Below, one piece after another: positions 45,863 to 57,282 of a DNA stretch of 64,000 bases. Position 1 is the stretch's first letter. Each line of letters begins with the position of its first letter. The notes under the pieces were generated by a model. The model was not told where the DNA came from. It did not search any database and saw nothing but the letters and a program-made list of their open reading frames with translations. Position numbers and translations under genes: made by a program. The DNA is from Tretioscincus oriximinensis (taxonomy: Eukaryota > Chordata > Lepidosauria > Squamata > Gymnophthalmidae). The stretch is from positions 3,723,605-3,787,604 of the forward strand of contig JAJVDF010000028.1 in assembly GCA_022410635.1 (NCBI GenBank), written 5' to 3'.

Positions 45863-46574
45863 TCTTGAGACTTCTTGTAAATATTTTGCTAAGAGATAGC
45901 ATCTTACCAAAGTCTTTGGCCCTTTTTTCATAGGCTTAGTAATCCAGTTAGGGAGCTGAATATTCCACATTGTTTGCATGGGAATAGTGATAATACATGA
46001 TACATCTTGTTGCAGCTAAACCCAATGGTCAAAGTGAAAATGAGGTGGAGGAAATTAATTTTGATGTTAAAATATATACAGTAAAAGGAATAATTGAATA
46101 TGAATATAAGGATGCTTTTGGAGAATTTTGGTTAACAGTAATATGCATTCGCTCTTGCAGAGCTGGGGGAGAGGGTGCTATTTGTGTTTGTGAGTTCTTT
46201 TGNGTTGATTGCAATGTTTTATGCTATGTATGATTTAAAAAACTACTTTTTAAAAATAGGTTTTTTATTAGAGTTTCCTAAAACAGATTGCAGCACATTA
46301 ATCAGCCCTGTGTGCTAAAAAAGGCATTAGCAGCAACACATTTGCATATAAGACATATTTGCATGGTGAAGCGGACATGACATTACCGGAGTAGCATAGC
46401 TCTGGAGTGAAGTGTCTTCCAAGCTGCCTCTGAAGGTAACTGGATGCAGCACATAAGTGATGGCAACGTTGTGTGTAACAATATTTTCACATTTGCATGC
46501 ATTAATCTACTTCAAATGTGAATCAAGATACTTACTGCAAATGTGCTGTAGCTGCGGCTAATCTACACCAAGCT

Positions 46575-46905
46575 AATCCATGTTAATCAAAGTGTTTAAA
46601 AGCAANTCAGCCCTCTGAATGGGAAGACTGCAACCTAGCCAATGCATTCCAAAAATGTGTGCCAACAGATCTATATTTAGAGTAAGCTTTCTAAGAGTTA
46701 ATGTATTTGGTTTCTGAACAAAAAGGAGATGTTCTCTTAGAGCTTTAAAGAGGTCGAAACCAGGACCTTGAACTGTACCCATAAATGAATTGGGAGTCAA
46801 TGCCAGTGTTTTACCATCTGTGTAATGAGTTTCTCTCAGCTCGTGCTGCAATTAAGTGGGTCACTGCATTTAGAGGCAGCAGAAGTTTCCAGACAGTCTT
46901 CTTAA
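46575..46905 (+). repeat. Second fragment of the 45.2-kb repeat family
   Basis: AGGTCGAAACCAGGACCTTG, AATTGGGAGTCAATGCCAGT and AGAAGTTTCCAGACAGTCTT match in order the middle of the same lizard repeat (AGGTCAAAACCAGCACTTTG ... GGCAGCCAGTGCAG ... AGTTTCCGGACAGTCTT, from memory). It is heavily diverged. Confidence 0.5.
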
Positions 46906-47292
46906 TTGTTCCCCATCTCTCCCCACCTTACCAAGTATGTGACCCAAGCTGTTCTTTAAAACTATTAAGATGCATATTTCAGTTGCCACATGGTAATCAT
47001 ATGTTATAAGTAGCTGCCACTGGTATATAAAAGGTGAGTTCATAAAAGCTTTTTTTGTGACTTCCAAGGCAAGATATACGAATATAATGCCTACTGCAAA
47101 AAAACAATAGAAATTTGCGGTTGATAATCCCTTATACATACTTCTAAGGCATCCAAAAACATGTCCCATACTTTTGTTTCCTGTAGCTAACTTTAAACTC
47201 CTTTCTTGCTTATGTTGAAAGCCTGTGGCATTTACATGCATTTGAATGATAAACTGCTACCTGCCGTGTATAAAGAACCTGTTGTGTTTCAG

Positions 47293-47388
47293 GATAAAAG
47301 GTGGGACACTTTCATCCCATCCCACCTGCTTAGTTATGACGATGTCTATGAACAATATATTGCTTCTGAATTATCCCATCTGGTGAAG
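47293..47388 (+). CDS. Candidate 96-bp internal exon of an unidentified host gene
   Basis: A TGTTGTGTTTCAG acceptor at 47280-47292 precedes an open block, and AAG|GTATTT forms a donor at 47388/47389. The block is exactly 32 codons in phase 0 and starts DKRWDTFIPSHLLSYDDVYE. It has a mixed, protein-like composition unlike the repeat-derived frames around it, and no retroelement match. I do not recognise the gene. The donor is off-consensus after GTA, and one isolated exon could be chance. No partner exon was recognised elsewhere in the window. Confidence 0.35.
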
Positions 47389-47396
47389 GTATTTTA

Positions 47397-48149
47397 ATGC
47401 TTTTGTTCTTTTCCAAATGTGAACAAACAGCCTTGGGTCACATAATTTTTATTTTCAGTTTCCAACTTTCACTTAACTAACAATAGAAAATGTTAGACTA
47501 GGATCCAACTGTATTGCTTTACTGGGCAAAATAACTCAAAATAAATTCAAGGGGTTTAATTAGGTAGTAGATCTTAACTGGCTGTAAAATTTATTTGCTG
47601 ATTCTAAGTTGACTTTTTCAACATAATCTATGGGAGGAAGTAATCTATGGGGTAGTCTTTAAGATTATATCCATTCAAGGAAAAGTTAAAAAGAAATCAA
47701 TAGAGTGATGTTTTATAGTCCCAGATCAAATCCTTTCCCACACTGGCCCTTATTCTTGGAAATATATCAGAATAGGCTCCCACCATCTACATACTAGTTA
47801 CACTAGGACAGGTCCCTATTACAAGATATATCCTAAACTATGCACTGATTCCATATTATATCTTGGCATAGGGAGCTGCTATCTTACTGCTAATGCAGAC
47901 CATGGCAGGCCTCATTGAGGTTTACCTTAGTATGCCTTAGTATGTCGATAACAAATCTTTACTCTGAGATATACTGTAAAATAAGGTCCAATTTACTGTA
48001 GAAAGGACCTAATTCTCAGTCCAGAAAGGATCCAGTACAGCCCCTATGGGAACAAATTTGTGTCCAATCAGTAACCAGAAATTGATTTTTTTAAAAAGGA
48101 AGAAATTTGCACAAGCTTTTTGGACATGGAAGAGCAATACTTTTTTTTA
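47397..48149. other. Unassigned sequence
   Basis: Nothing recognised before the (ATT)n array. Confidence 0.35.
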
Positions 48150-48150
48150 A

Positions 48151-48231
<81 letters not shown>
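48150..48231. repeat. (ATT)n array at the R4 3' end
   Basis: About 27 uninterrupted ATT units, equal to (TAA)n on the R4 coding strand. It begins right after the R4 3' terminal TTTTATGTCA. Confidence 0.95.
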
Positions 48232-48321
48232 GACATAAAAGCAACAGTACACCACAGCCAACGAGATAGATATGCTGGATTTCGTATCTCAATATCACAA
48301 AGTCGAACACTTCCCAAGCGT

Positions 48322-50142
48322 CTAGGACTGTGTGATGTATTTTCGTATGATGCGCGCAGANCCGAGCAAAGTGGCTTTTTGCAATTGACAGATGGTGATT
48401 TTGTCAATGCCAATTGTCTTCAAGTGTTGGGCCAGGTCTTTGGGTACAGCCCCCAGTGTGCTGATTACCACTGGAATCACTTTCACTGGTTTGTGCCAGA
48501 GTCGCTGCAGTTCAATTTTCAGGTCTTGATATCGGCTGAGTTTTTCGTGCTGTTTTTCTACAATTCTACTGTCNCCAGGTATGGCAACATCAACGATCCA
48601 CACTTTGTTCTTTTCCACAATTGTGANGTCAGGAGTATTGTGTTCCAAAACCTTGTCAGTCTGGNTCCGGAAGTCCCAGAGTATTTTTGCATGTTCNTTT
48701 TCTGTAACCTTCTCTGGTTTGTGATCCNACCAGTTCTTTACCACTGGAAGATGGTAGTTCTGGCAAAGGTTCCAGTGTATCATTTGTGCCACATAATTGT
48801 GCCTCTGTTTGTAGTCTGTTTGTGCGATTTTCTTGCAGCAGCTGAGGATGTGGTCCATCGTTTCATCAGCTTCTTGGCACAGTCTGCATTTTGGGTCATC
48901 AGTTGATTTTTCAATTCTGGCTTTGATTGCATTTGTCCTGATAGCCTGTTCTTGTGCAGCAAGTATCAAGCCCTCTGTTTCCTTCTTCAGCGAACCATTT
49001 TTCAGCCATAGCCAGGTCTTTTCTTTGTCAACTTTTCCTTCGATTTTATCAAGGAACTGTCCATGCAAGGCTTTGTTGCGCNAGCTGTCCTCTCGAGTTT
49101 GTATTGCAGTTTTCCGGTACTGATTTTTTGTTTGCTGGGCTTTGAGTACTTTCCTGTTCGTGACTTCAATCAGTGCAGGTTCTTTACTGTTGCTGACGTA
49201 TTCTGCCAGTGAGTGCTTCTCTTCTTCAACTGTTTGTTTTACTTGCAGAAGTCCCCTGCCACCTGATTTTCGAGGCAGGTATAGCCTGTCTACATCACTA
49301 CGAGGATGTAATGAGTAGTGAATTGTCATCAGTTTTCTTGTTTTTCTGTCCAGATTATCAAGCTCTGCTTGTGTCCAGTTTATGATGCCAGCAGTGTATC
49401 TGATGACAGGAAGGGCCCAGGTGTTTATGGCTTTGATTGTATTCCCACCGTTCAATTTGCTTCTCAGAATTTTCCTGATCCTTTGGGTATATTCTTTGCT
49501 GACCACATTTTTCACTTGTTCATGTTTGATGTTATCCAGCTGTAGGATGCCAAGGTATTTAAAGGCTTCTGGTTGGTGGCACCTTATGGCTGTTCCATTA
49601 GGCATATTGATGCCGTTGCTCTCAGTGATTTTTCCTTTCTTCAGTGCTACTGTGGCGCATTTGTCCAGGCCAAACTCCATGCTGATGTCCTTGCTGAAGA
49701 TGCGAACAATATTGGTCAGTGATTGTATTTCTGTTTCTGATTTTCCGTATAGCTTCAGATCATCCATGTAGAACAAATGTGAAATCTTATGTGATTTTTT
49801 AGANGTTTGATAACCAAGGTTTGTTTTCTGCAAGACTGTTGACAGGGGGATCATGGCGATGACGAACAGCAGTGGAGACAGTGAGTCCCCCTGGAAAATT
49901 CCTCTATTGATGTTGACTGATCCATAGTTTTCATTTCCAACATACAGCTCTGTTTTCCAGTGCTTCATTGCATTCGCCACAAAAGTGCCAATATTTCTGC
50001 AAATACCGACAGTTTCTAGGCATTTGATGATCCAGCTGTGGGGTAGTGAATCAAATGCTTTTTTGTAATCGATCCATGTCATGTGCAGATTTGTCTTTCG
50101 GCTTTTGCAGTTCTCCAGAATCATTTTATCAATCATGAGCTG
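48322..50142 (-). CDS. R4/Dong-clade RT, zinc knuckle and endonuclease (C-terminal part)
   Basis: At least 604 residues are open up to the stop, counted from the Met at 50136, with a few N-derived unknowns. RT motif A is WIDYKKAFDS (residues 21-30), motif B is GIFQGDSLSPLLF (79-91) and motif C is the YMDD box (123-126). A CCHC knuckle follows (C417, C420, H429, C433). The restriction-like endonuclease has PD (502-503), D516 in VWIVDVAIP and RYQDLK (535-540). This order (RT, knuckle, C-terminal endonuclease) is that of the R2/R4 group. The true N-terminus lies across the gap. All catalytic residues are present, so the copy may have been intact recently. Confidence 0.92.
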   Translation of the reverse strand, partial: QLMIDKMILENCKSRKTNLHMTWIDYKKAFDSLPHSWIIKCLETVGICRNIGTFVANAMKHWKTELYVGNENYGSVNINRGIFQGDSLSPLLFVIAMIPLSTVLQKTNLGYQXSKKSHKISHLFYMDDLKLYGKSETEIQSLTNIVRIFSKDISMEFGLDKCATVALKKGKITESNGINMPNGTAIRCHQPEAFKYLGILQLDNIKHEQVKNVVSKEYTQRIRKILRSKLNGGNTIKAINTWALPVIRYTAGIINWTQAELDNLDRKTRKLMTIHYSLHPRSDVDRLYLPRKSGGRGLLQVKQTVEEEKHSLAEYVSNSKEPALIEVTNRKVLKAQQTKNQYRKTAIQTREDSXRNKALHGQFLDKIEGKVDKEKTWLWLKNGSLKKETEGLILAAQEQAIRTNAIKARIEKSTDDPKCRLCQEADETMDHILSCCKKIAQTDYKQRHNYVAQMIHWNLCQNYHLPVVKNWXDHKPEKVTEXEHAKILWDFRXQTDKVLEHNTPDXTIVEKNKVWIVDVAIPXDSRIVEKQHEKLSRYQDLKIELQRLWHKPVKVIPVVISTLGAVPKDLAQHLKTIGIDKITICQLQKATLLXSARIIRKYITQS

Positions 50143-50895
50143 NNNNNNNNNNNNNNNNNNNNNNNNNNNNNNNNNNNNNNNNNNNNNNNNNNNNNNNNNN
50201 NNNNNNNNNNNNNNNNNNNNNNNNNNNNNNNNNNNNNNNNNNNNNNNNNNNNNNNNNNNNNNNNNNNNNNNNNNNNNNNNNNNNNNNNNNNNNNNNNNNN
50301 NNNNNNNNNNNNNNNNNNNNNNNNNNNNNNNNNNNNNNNNNNNNNNNNNNNNNNNNNNNNNNNNNNNNNNNNNNNNNNNNNNNNNNNNNNNNNNNNNNNN
50401 NNNNNNNNNNNNNNNNNNNNNNNNNNNNNNNNNNNNNNNNNNNNNNNNNNNNNNNNNNNNNNNNNNNNNNNNNNNNNNNNNNNNNNNNNNNNNNNNNNNN
50501 NNNNNNNNNNNNNNNNNNNNNNNNNNNNNNNNNNNNNNNNNNNNNNNNNNNNNNNNNNNNNNNNNNNNNNNNNNNNNNNNNNNNNNNNNNNNNNNNNNNN
50601 NNNNNNNNNNNNNNNNNNNNNNNNNNNNNNNNNNNNNNNNNNNNNNNNNNNNNNNNNNNNNNNNNNNNNNNNNNNNNNNNNNNNNNNNNNNNNNNNNNNN
50701 NNNNNNNNNNNNNNNNNNNNNNNNNNNNNNNNNNNNNNNNNNNNNNNNNNNNNNNNNNNNNNNNNNNNNNNNNNNNNNNNNNNNNNNNNNNNNNNNNNNN
50801 NNNNNNNNNNNNNNNNNNNNNNNNNNNNNNNNNNNNNNNNNNNNNNNNNNNNNNNNNNNNNNNNNNNNNNNNNNNNNNNNNNNNNNNNNNNNNNN
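50143..50895. other. Assembly gap (753 N)
   Basis: An unbroken run of N inside the R4 element. The coding frames on either side are offset, which probably means the gap length is an estimate and not exact. Open frames spanning it are artefacts. Confidence 0.98.
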
Positions 50896-51418
50896 CTGTC
50901 AATGCCCCAGATGTTTCAACAGCAACTTCAACTTCTGATTCTTTGTTTTCTTTTGCATTTCCGACATTTTCTTCAGTGTGCACTTGATNATTGATGTTTC
51001 CATTGTCAACTTCTGCCNCTGTTNCTACATNTGCANTACCCTGTGGGATGTTTATTCTGCAAATTTTCTGTNATTCTTCGAGTTCTACTTCACTGAATAC
51101 TTTGCTTCTCATGATGAACCGCCTTTGATCAGCTAGTCNCAGATCTGTTATCTGTAAGTCTGGATATTCTTCTTTCCACAATTGGTGCATCCTCTTTTGG
51201 TAACCACGTTTTTCAGGTTCCGATTTGTAGTAGCACATCATGACTGAGCGATTCTCTGATATTGAAAAGTTCTGCCACTTCTGTGTTTGTTCATTTGAAT
51301 TTTGATTCAGTAGCCCACTTATCGATGGGTGCCCTGAATCAGCAGCATCCACCGCGGACCTTTTTATCCTGGGCGACGTCCGAGCCAGTATAGACTTCAT
51401 TTTCGTTTTTTTCTCCAT
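50896..51418 (-). CDS. R4/Dong-clade N-terminal domain (partial)
   Basis: About 174 residues from the Met at 51418 to the gap. The first part is basic (MEKKTKMKSILARTSPRIKR). A middle part has MHQLWKEEYPDLQITDL and DQRRFIMRSKVFSEVELEE, resembling the helical segment upstream of RT in R4/Dong proteins. A Glu/Asn-rich stretch full of N-derived unknowns precedes the gap. No CCHH finger is visible in what remains. By context it is the start of the same polyprotein as the RT part. Confidence 0.8.
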
Positions 51419-51484
51419 ATTGCTAATGGGTTGGGTGCTCTTGGTCCTGCTCCTCAGCTCAGGCCTCTCTGACTTGGTTGAACC

Positions 51485-52365
<881 letters not shown>

Positions 52366-52588
52366 ACATAAGAACATAAGAAGAGCCATACTGGATCAGG
52401 CCACAGCCCATCGAGTCCAGCATTCTGTGTCACACAAAGGCCCACCAGATGCACCTGGGCAGTCCGAACAGAGGAAATATGCTGCTCCTGTTCGTGACTC
52501 CCTGCAAATGGTATTTCAAAAGTCCTGCCTGTTGCTCCATCCCGGAGGCTACATCCAGACAACTATCTTAGTATCCATTTATACCCTC
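52366..52588 (-). mobile_element. CR1-like LINE 3' end
   Basis: ACATAAGAACATAAGAAGAG and CCATACTGGATCAGGCCAC lead through the complete 3' UTR to ATCCATTTATACCCT, where RT coding would begin. It is close in sequence to the young 37- and 55-kb copies. Confidence 0.9.
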
Positions 52589-52798
52589 AAGATCATGGGA
52601 TTGTAAGTGCAAAAATGTTAGACCACAGCCAATTCTTATGGGGATGGTTTGCCCTAGAAAGAAAAGGTGAGTGATCTGGGACAACTTTCTAGACATCATT
52701 GCTGTCACTTGAGATTCTGGTAGCAATCACAATTTGAAGTTCTAATGCCAATTTTCAACTCGTTTTTCTGTTTCTACATTTTCTATACAGGAACAATT

Positions 52799-52898
52799 TG
52801 GACACAGTGATCCATGCTCTGGTAACTTCCAGAATAGACTACTGTAATGTATTCTGCATGAGGCTATCCTTGAAAATGATCTGGAAGCTGGAAGAACA
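52799..52898 (+). pseudogene. LINE RT C-terminal scrap of another family
   Basis: The frame reads LDTVIHALVTSRIDYCNVF followed by LSLKMIWKLE. The SRIDYCN string and following L-rich stretch are typical of the RT C-terminal part in Jockey-superfamily LINEs (L2 and relatives). It is not the CR1-like family of this window. No ends or UTR were identified. Confidence 0.6.
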
Positions 52899-55080
52899 GC
52901 ATGACTTCTGACTAGAATTTTGGTCTGGATGTACAAGACACTAGTCTTGAAGAAACTGTCAGGTTATACTGACATAAGGTCACTCTGACATAAGATCTCT
53001 GTGTATATACAGTATATGTATATATGTTGGGAAAATCCCTGGACTTTATCTGGTATTCTAGAGGGAAACCTGTAGTATGAAAATGTTGTATAAAATTTCA
53101 TGTGTTTTGGAGGGAAAATCTGAGTGCAGTAAATGGCTGTCAAACTGTATAAATAGAACTGCATTTTGAGATGCTGGCCACTGCAGACTAGATTCATATT
53201 TCCTTCAGAGCTGAATTAAAACACTTTTGAGCTGAAATCACTTGTCAGGCTGTTCATTTGCATCAAAGGTCTCACAGAAACTGTCCCAGTTACCAATTCA
53301 CTTGGAGACTCAATTCAAGGTTTTCATATAAACATATCCCTAACATAATAAAATGCAGAGAATAGTTACAATGAAAACGTCACTTAAAATTCATTTGTTG
53401 GACTGTGTTAGGTAGTCAGCCAAGCATATCCAGTGGAATGAGTTTTAGGTGAAAGGTAAAGAGAACAAAGGATAACCAATTTGGGCAAAATGCCAGTGGT
53501 GCAAACAGAGTTGGGAGTTGCATGAGTATCTCATGCAATATCTGAGATCATGTACCCTTGCACAAGGTCCGAGATCTTGTTCAGAGGTACACAAGAAATA
53601 CCATGGGGACACCTATTTTACTGGAAGTGACATCACTTCCAGTGTTTACTTCCAGACAATGGTGGCCAGAGTGATGACACTCCCTGTCATACACAGGAAG
53701 TGAAATCTTAAAAATTTCCAGGGCTGTGCCAATTTTTTGGGCTCCCTATCTGATATCTGACTTCTGGGACCTCCCAACACTGGGTGTAAAGAACCAACNG
53801 GTGATGTCTAGGCTTCCTCCTGCAGTCCACCTGGCCATCAGAAGTTGGAGGTAAAGGCAGTATGGATCTGCTGCAGCCTCAGTTCTTGACCCAACCATAG
53901 GTAAGAAAACAGGCCAGTGGGAGGCAGAAGCAAGATAGATCCTGGAGAATCCACCAGCAGCCAGGGTCCCATGGCTCCTAATGCTGTTATGTCAGGTTGG
54001 AAAGAGGGGAGAAGGAAAGAAGGCAGCTGTTTTTAAGATTGTTTAATCGTATACTGTGATCCTTCCTGGACCTCCAGGTGTAGCCAGTATTCAGATGTCA
54101 TTAATAATATAAATAAATATGTGTAGCTTCACAATCAATAAAAGCATTGAATATTTTATGTTTTAGTGGGATCTACTATTTTTATTTGTTTCCCAGTGTA
54201 CCTTTTTAATTTATCTTTCCCGGCTTCCTACAAATTGTATATTTTATGTTTGTTGTACTTTGAAAGTCTTGTCAAGAGCACATTTAGGAAAGACACAGGA
54301 TTCATTAATCTATATCTAGCTAGCTACCGAAACTTTAATCTATTCATGTATTTGTGTGTCACTCCTGTCAGCTTGCAAATGGCTGAATCATTGATGCAGG
54401 CCTTTAAACTGACAAATGATGAAAACGACGCAGAGAGCACAAATCAGATTTAGAAAGGGAGCACAAAATGCATGTAGAAATGTTGCTCTTTTCAAGCCTT
54501 TCATGTAAGACTCCTGGAATCAATGGATTTTACATTCATAAAAGTTGTATCAACCCACTTTATAAACAGCTTCTCTTCGGAGATAGCCAACAAGCTTCAA
54601 AAAGAACGTAAGTGTGGCAGGAAAGGGGTGGGGAGAGATTTGAGAGCTTTTGAATGCAGACATTCTGTTTGCCTAAAAGGTTCTGTCAGCTTCTGATCAA
54701 CATTGCTCTCCTAAATGCTTTCTGTGCTCTTTATGCTATCCTATCAAGTGACCCTGCAAGAGCAAGCTAGCTAAAACATCAATAGACATAATAATGATTT
54801 CCATCTATCATGCTTACTTGTTATTCAGGGCCATTTCAGGATCTCTTCTGTGTAACATAACAAGTCCCCAAAGGACTTAATATCCAACTTAATTCTTGCA
54901 AAAGTCTGTCTCAATTTTTTAGACCGTCAGAGAGTATCACTAACTCCTGACTTTCTTCATCTTCCTTCTATATGTCCACAAGTGGATGTCTGGCTTCTCA
55001 TTCAATGTTTGTATTTTGATCTTTCTGAACAGGTTCCCAAATATTTTTAGGTAAATAAATTCATCCAGTTTTGCGCCCCA
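52899..55080. other. Unassigned sequence
   Basis: No supported gene or element. Short frames near 53520 and 54170 match no family I know and lack convincing splice context. Confidence 0.35.
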
Positions 55081-55113
55081 AGTCAAATTTGCAAGTCAAA
55101 TTTGTGTCACATT

Positions 55114-55163
55114 AAGCTTACTTATAAATGAGCTTACTTATAAATTAAGCTTACTTATAAATG
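55114..55163 (+). repeat. Triplicated 17-bp unit at the CR1-like 5' junction
   Basis: AGCTTACTTATAAATGA-type units occur three times in tandem (from 55115, 55131 and 55148). The last one runs into LINE sequence (TTATAAATGATCTGG, the LINDL codons). Just before, AGTCAAATTT occurs twice. Confidence 0.75.
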
Positions 55164-56230
55164 ATCTGGATGCCGAGGTAAATAGTGAAGTAGCCAAGTT
55201 TGCTGACGACACTAAACTGTTCAGGGTAGTGAAAACTGAAAATGATTGTAAGGCACTCCAGAGTGATTTATTGAAATTGGGTGAGTGGGCATCAAAGTGG
55301 CAAATGCACTTCAACTTAAGCAAGTGCAAGGTCATGCATATTGGGGCAAAGAACCCAAAACACTCCTACCACCTGATGGGAACCAAGCTTTCTGTGACCG
55401 AGCAAGAAAAGGATCTTGGGGTGTTAGTGGACAATTCAATGAAAATGTCAACCCAGTGTGCAGCAGCAGCAAAAAAGGCAAATTCCATGTTGGGGATAAT
55501 TAGGAAAGGAATCGAAAATAAGTCAGCAAATGTTGTTTTGCCTCTTTATAAATCTGTGGTGCGGCCACATTTGGAATACTGTGTTCAATTCTGGTCACCA
55601 CATCTCAAGAGGGATATTTTGGAACTGGAGAAGGTGCAGAAAAGGGCAACAAAAATGATCAAGGGTCTGGAGCACCTCCCTTACNAAGCAAGGCTGCAAC
55701 GTNTGGGCCTCTTCAGCCTTGAAAGGAGACGTTTGAGGGGTGATCTGATTGAAGTGTACAAAATCATGCATGGGATCGACAGAGTGAATAGAGAAAAAAT
55801 GTTTTCTCTATCACACAACACAAGGACCAGAGGGCACGCCTTAAAACTGTTGGGTAGAAAAGTGAGAACAGACAAAGGAAAGTATTTTTTCACCCAGAGG
55901 GTCATCGGCCTGTGGAATTTACTTCCTGAGTAGGTAGTGGTAGCTAACAGCTTGGATAGTTTCAAGACAGGACTAGACAGGTTTATGGACACTAAGGGTA
56001 TAAATGGATACTAAGATAGTTGTCTGGATGTAGCCTCCGGGATGGAGCAACAGGCAGGACTCTAGAAATACCATTTGCAGGGAGTCACGAACAGGAGCAG
56101 CATACTTTGCTTTCCTCTGTTCAGACTGCCCAGGTGCATCTGGTGGGCCTCTGTGTGACACAGAATGCTGGACTCGATGGGCTGTGGCCTGATCCAGTAT
56201 GGCTCTTCTTATGTTCTTATGTTCTTATGT
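55148..56230 (+). mobile_element. CR1-like LINE, best-preserved copy in the window
   Basis: About 1.08 kb, starting in RT at the INDLDAEVN codons, passing FADDTKLF (motif C, near 55197) and ending with a full 3' UTR and (TTATGTTC)n tail. The tail period is 8 bases, as in CR1 (ATTCTATG), but the unit differs. The copy is 5'-truncated by family standards, since full CR1 elements carry an endonuclease and full RT upstream. A 5' junction with tandem units precedes it. Confidence 0.93.
55157..55930 (+). pseudogene. CR1-like RT C-terminal coding region
   Basis: One frame stays open from before FADDTKLF to a TAG at 55928-55930. Blocks in order: [110 protein letters not shown] and [17 protein letters not shown]. 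Other copies have GAAGAG where this one has GAGTAG, so the stop is a mutation and the natural frame runs about 25 codons further. RT fingers and palm before motif C are absent, so it is not functional alone. Confidence 0.88.
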
Positions 56231-57141
56231 ACTAGATTTTGTTATATAAACCAACAGATTTGGGGTTTTAGAACCTTAACTGATGTGTAGTCAGATGGTA
56301 ATAGTCCAAATTTCTATGATCAGTTTAACCTATAAATATTTACATACTGGTTTATTCACCCCTAATACCAGGTCAAAATGCTCAAAGTTTGAATCTAATT
56401 AGTTTCAGACAGATTAACAATCAAATTGTACACAAGATATTTCATTTGCTGGCAGTAGTTTGTAAAATGCTGATCTATAATAGTATGATTTTTCTGTATG
56501 TAAGGCCCTGATTCCACAAGTCTCATTTTAGGGATCTGTTACATTTAATGTACTGTAAATGTGTAGTAATAGGTCACTAAAATAGCCTGTACAAATAAGG
56601 TTTAAGAGAAGATGTGATTATCTTACTCTGTAAATGTAAACCACACTGTACAGGCATTGTATAGGGAGAACTCTATGAACACTTAAAATATTTTGTGAAC
56701 AGTAGTTTAGTTATCAGCCTTACAAATCCACACTGAAATAAAGAGAGATTGAGCTCAAGAGCTAATTATTTATTGGAGGCAATCTTCAACAACTTGATGA
56801 CACTCAGGTAATTTAAATTTTAATTCCTACACTATCAAATGCAAAGAGCTAAAATTCAAAATTTACAAAGGATATCCTTCTATTGTCAGAGTTAGCTGTT
56901 GTTAAACTAATATTTGAACTTGGTCTTCCTTTCAGATGTTTATATTGGACTTTTAAGCTTGTTCCCAAGATTAATCTAGTTCCCCAAGGCCATGCCTCTG
57001 GCATACAATATTAGTCATGCATAGTTATTATGTATGTAATTTGAAATGTGCCCTTCTGGAATGTGTACAATCATAATTCACATATCTATGCAGAATTCAA
57101 AGAAGTAGCTATGTAGTCTAGTCTCTACATTCAGAATTTCT
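56231..57141. other. Unassigned sequence
   Basis: Nothing recognised. Confidence 0.35.
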
Positions 57142-57282
57142 AGCAAAGGGGCCTCATTACATCTTAGAGACAAGCAAGACAAAAGGTAGGCAGCATGAGC
57201 TTTCATAGTTTAATATCTGAAAAAGTAGATATATCTACACAAGCTCATATTCTCTAACATTTGTTTCTAATGTGCTTTGACA
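57142..57282. mobile_element. Long-hairpin MITE, diverged copy
   Basis: TAGCAAAGGGGCCTCATTAC leads to GCATGAGCTTTCATAG, a centre AATATCTGAAAAAGTAGATA, then CAAGCTCATATTCTCTAAC and CTAATGTGCTTTGAC. The arms still mirror each other but with many changes, so this is an older copy of the 6.5-kb element. Confidence 0.6.

Noticed and set aside
48379..49771. Plus-strand frames of 60-175 aa
   Set aside because: Opposite-strand shadows of the R4 RT and endonuclease coding sequence.
50081..51418. Long frames spanning the N gap on both strands
   Set aside because: Mostly N. Only the minus-strand R4 residues outside the gap are real.
54166..54453. 95-aa frame with a hydrophobic start
   Set aside because: The hydrophobicity comes from T-rich sequence. 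No family match and no flanking splice signals that convince.
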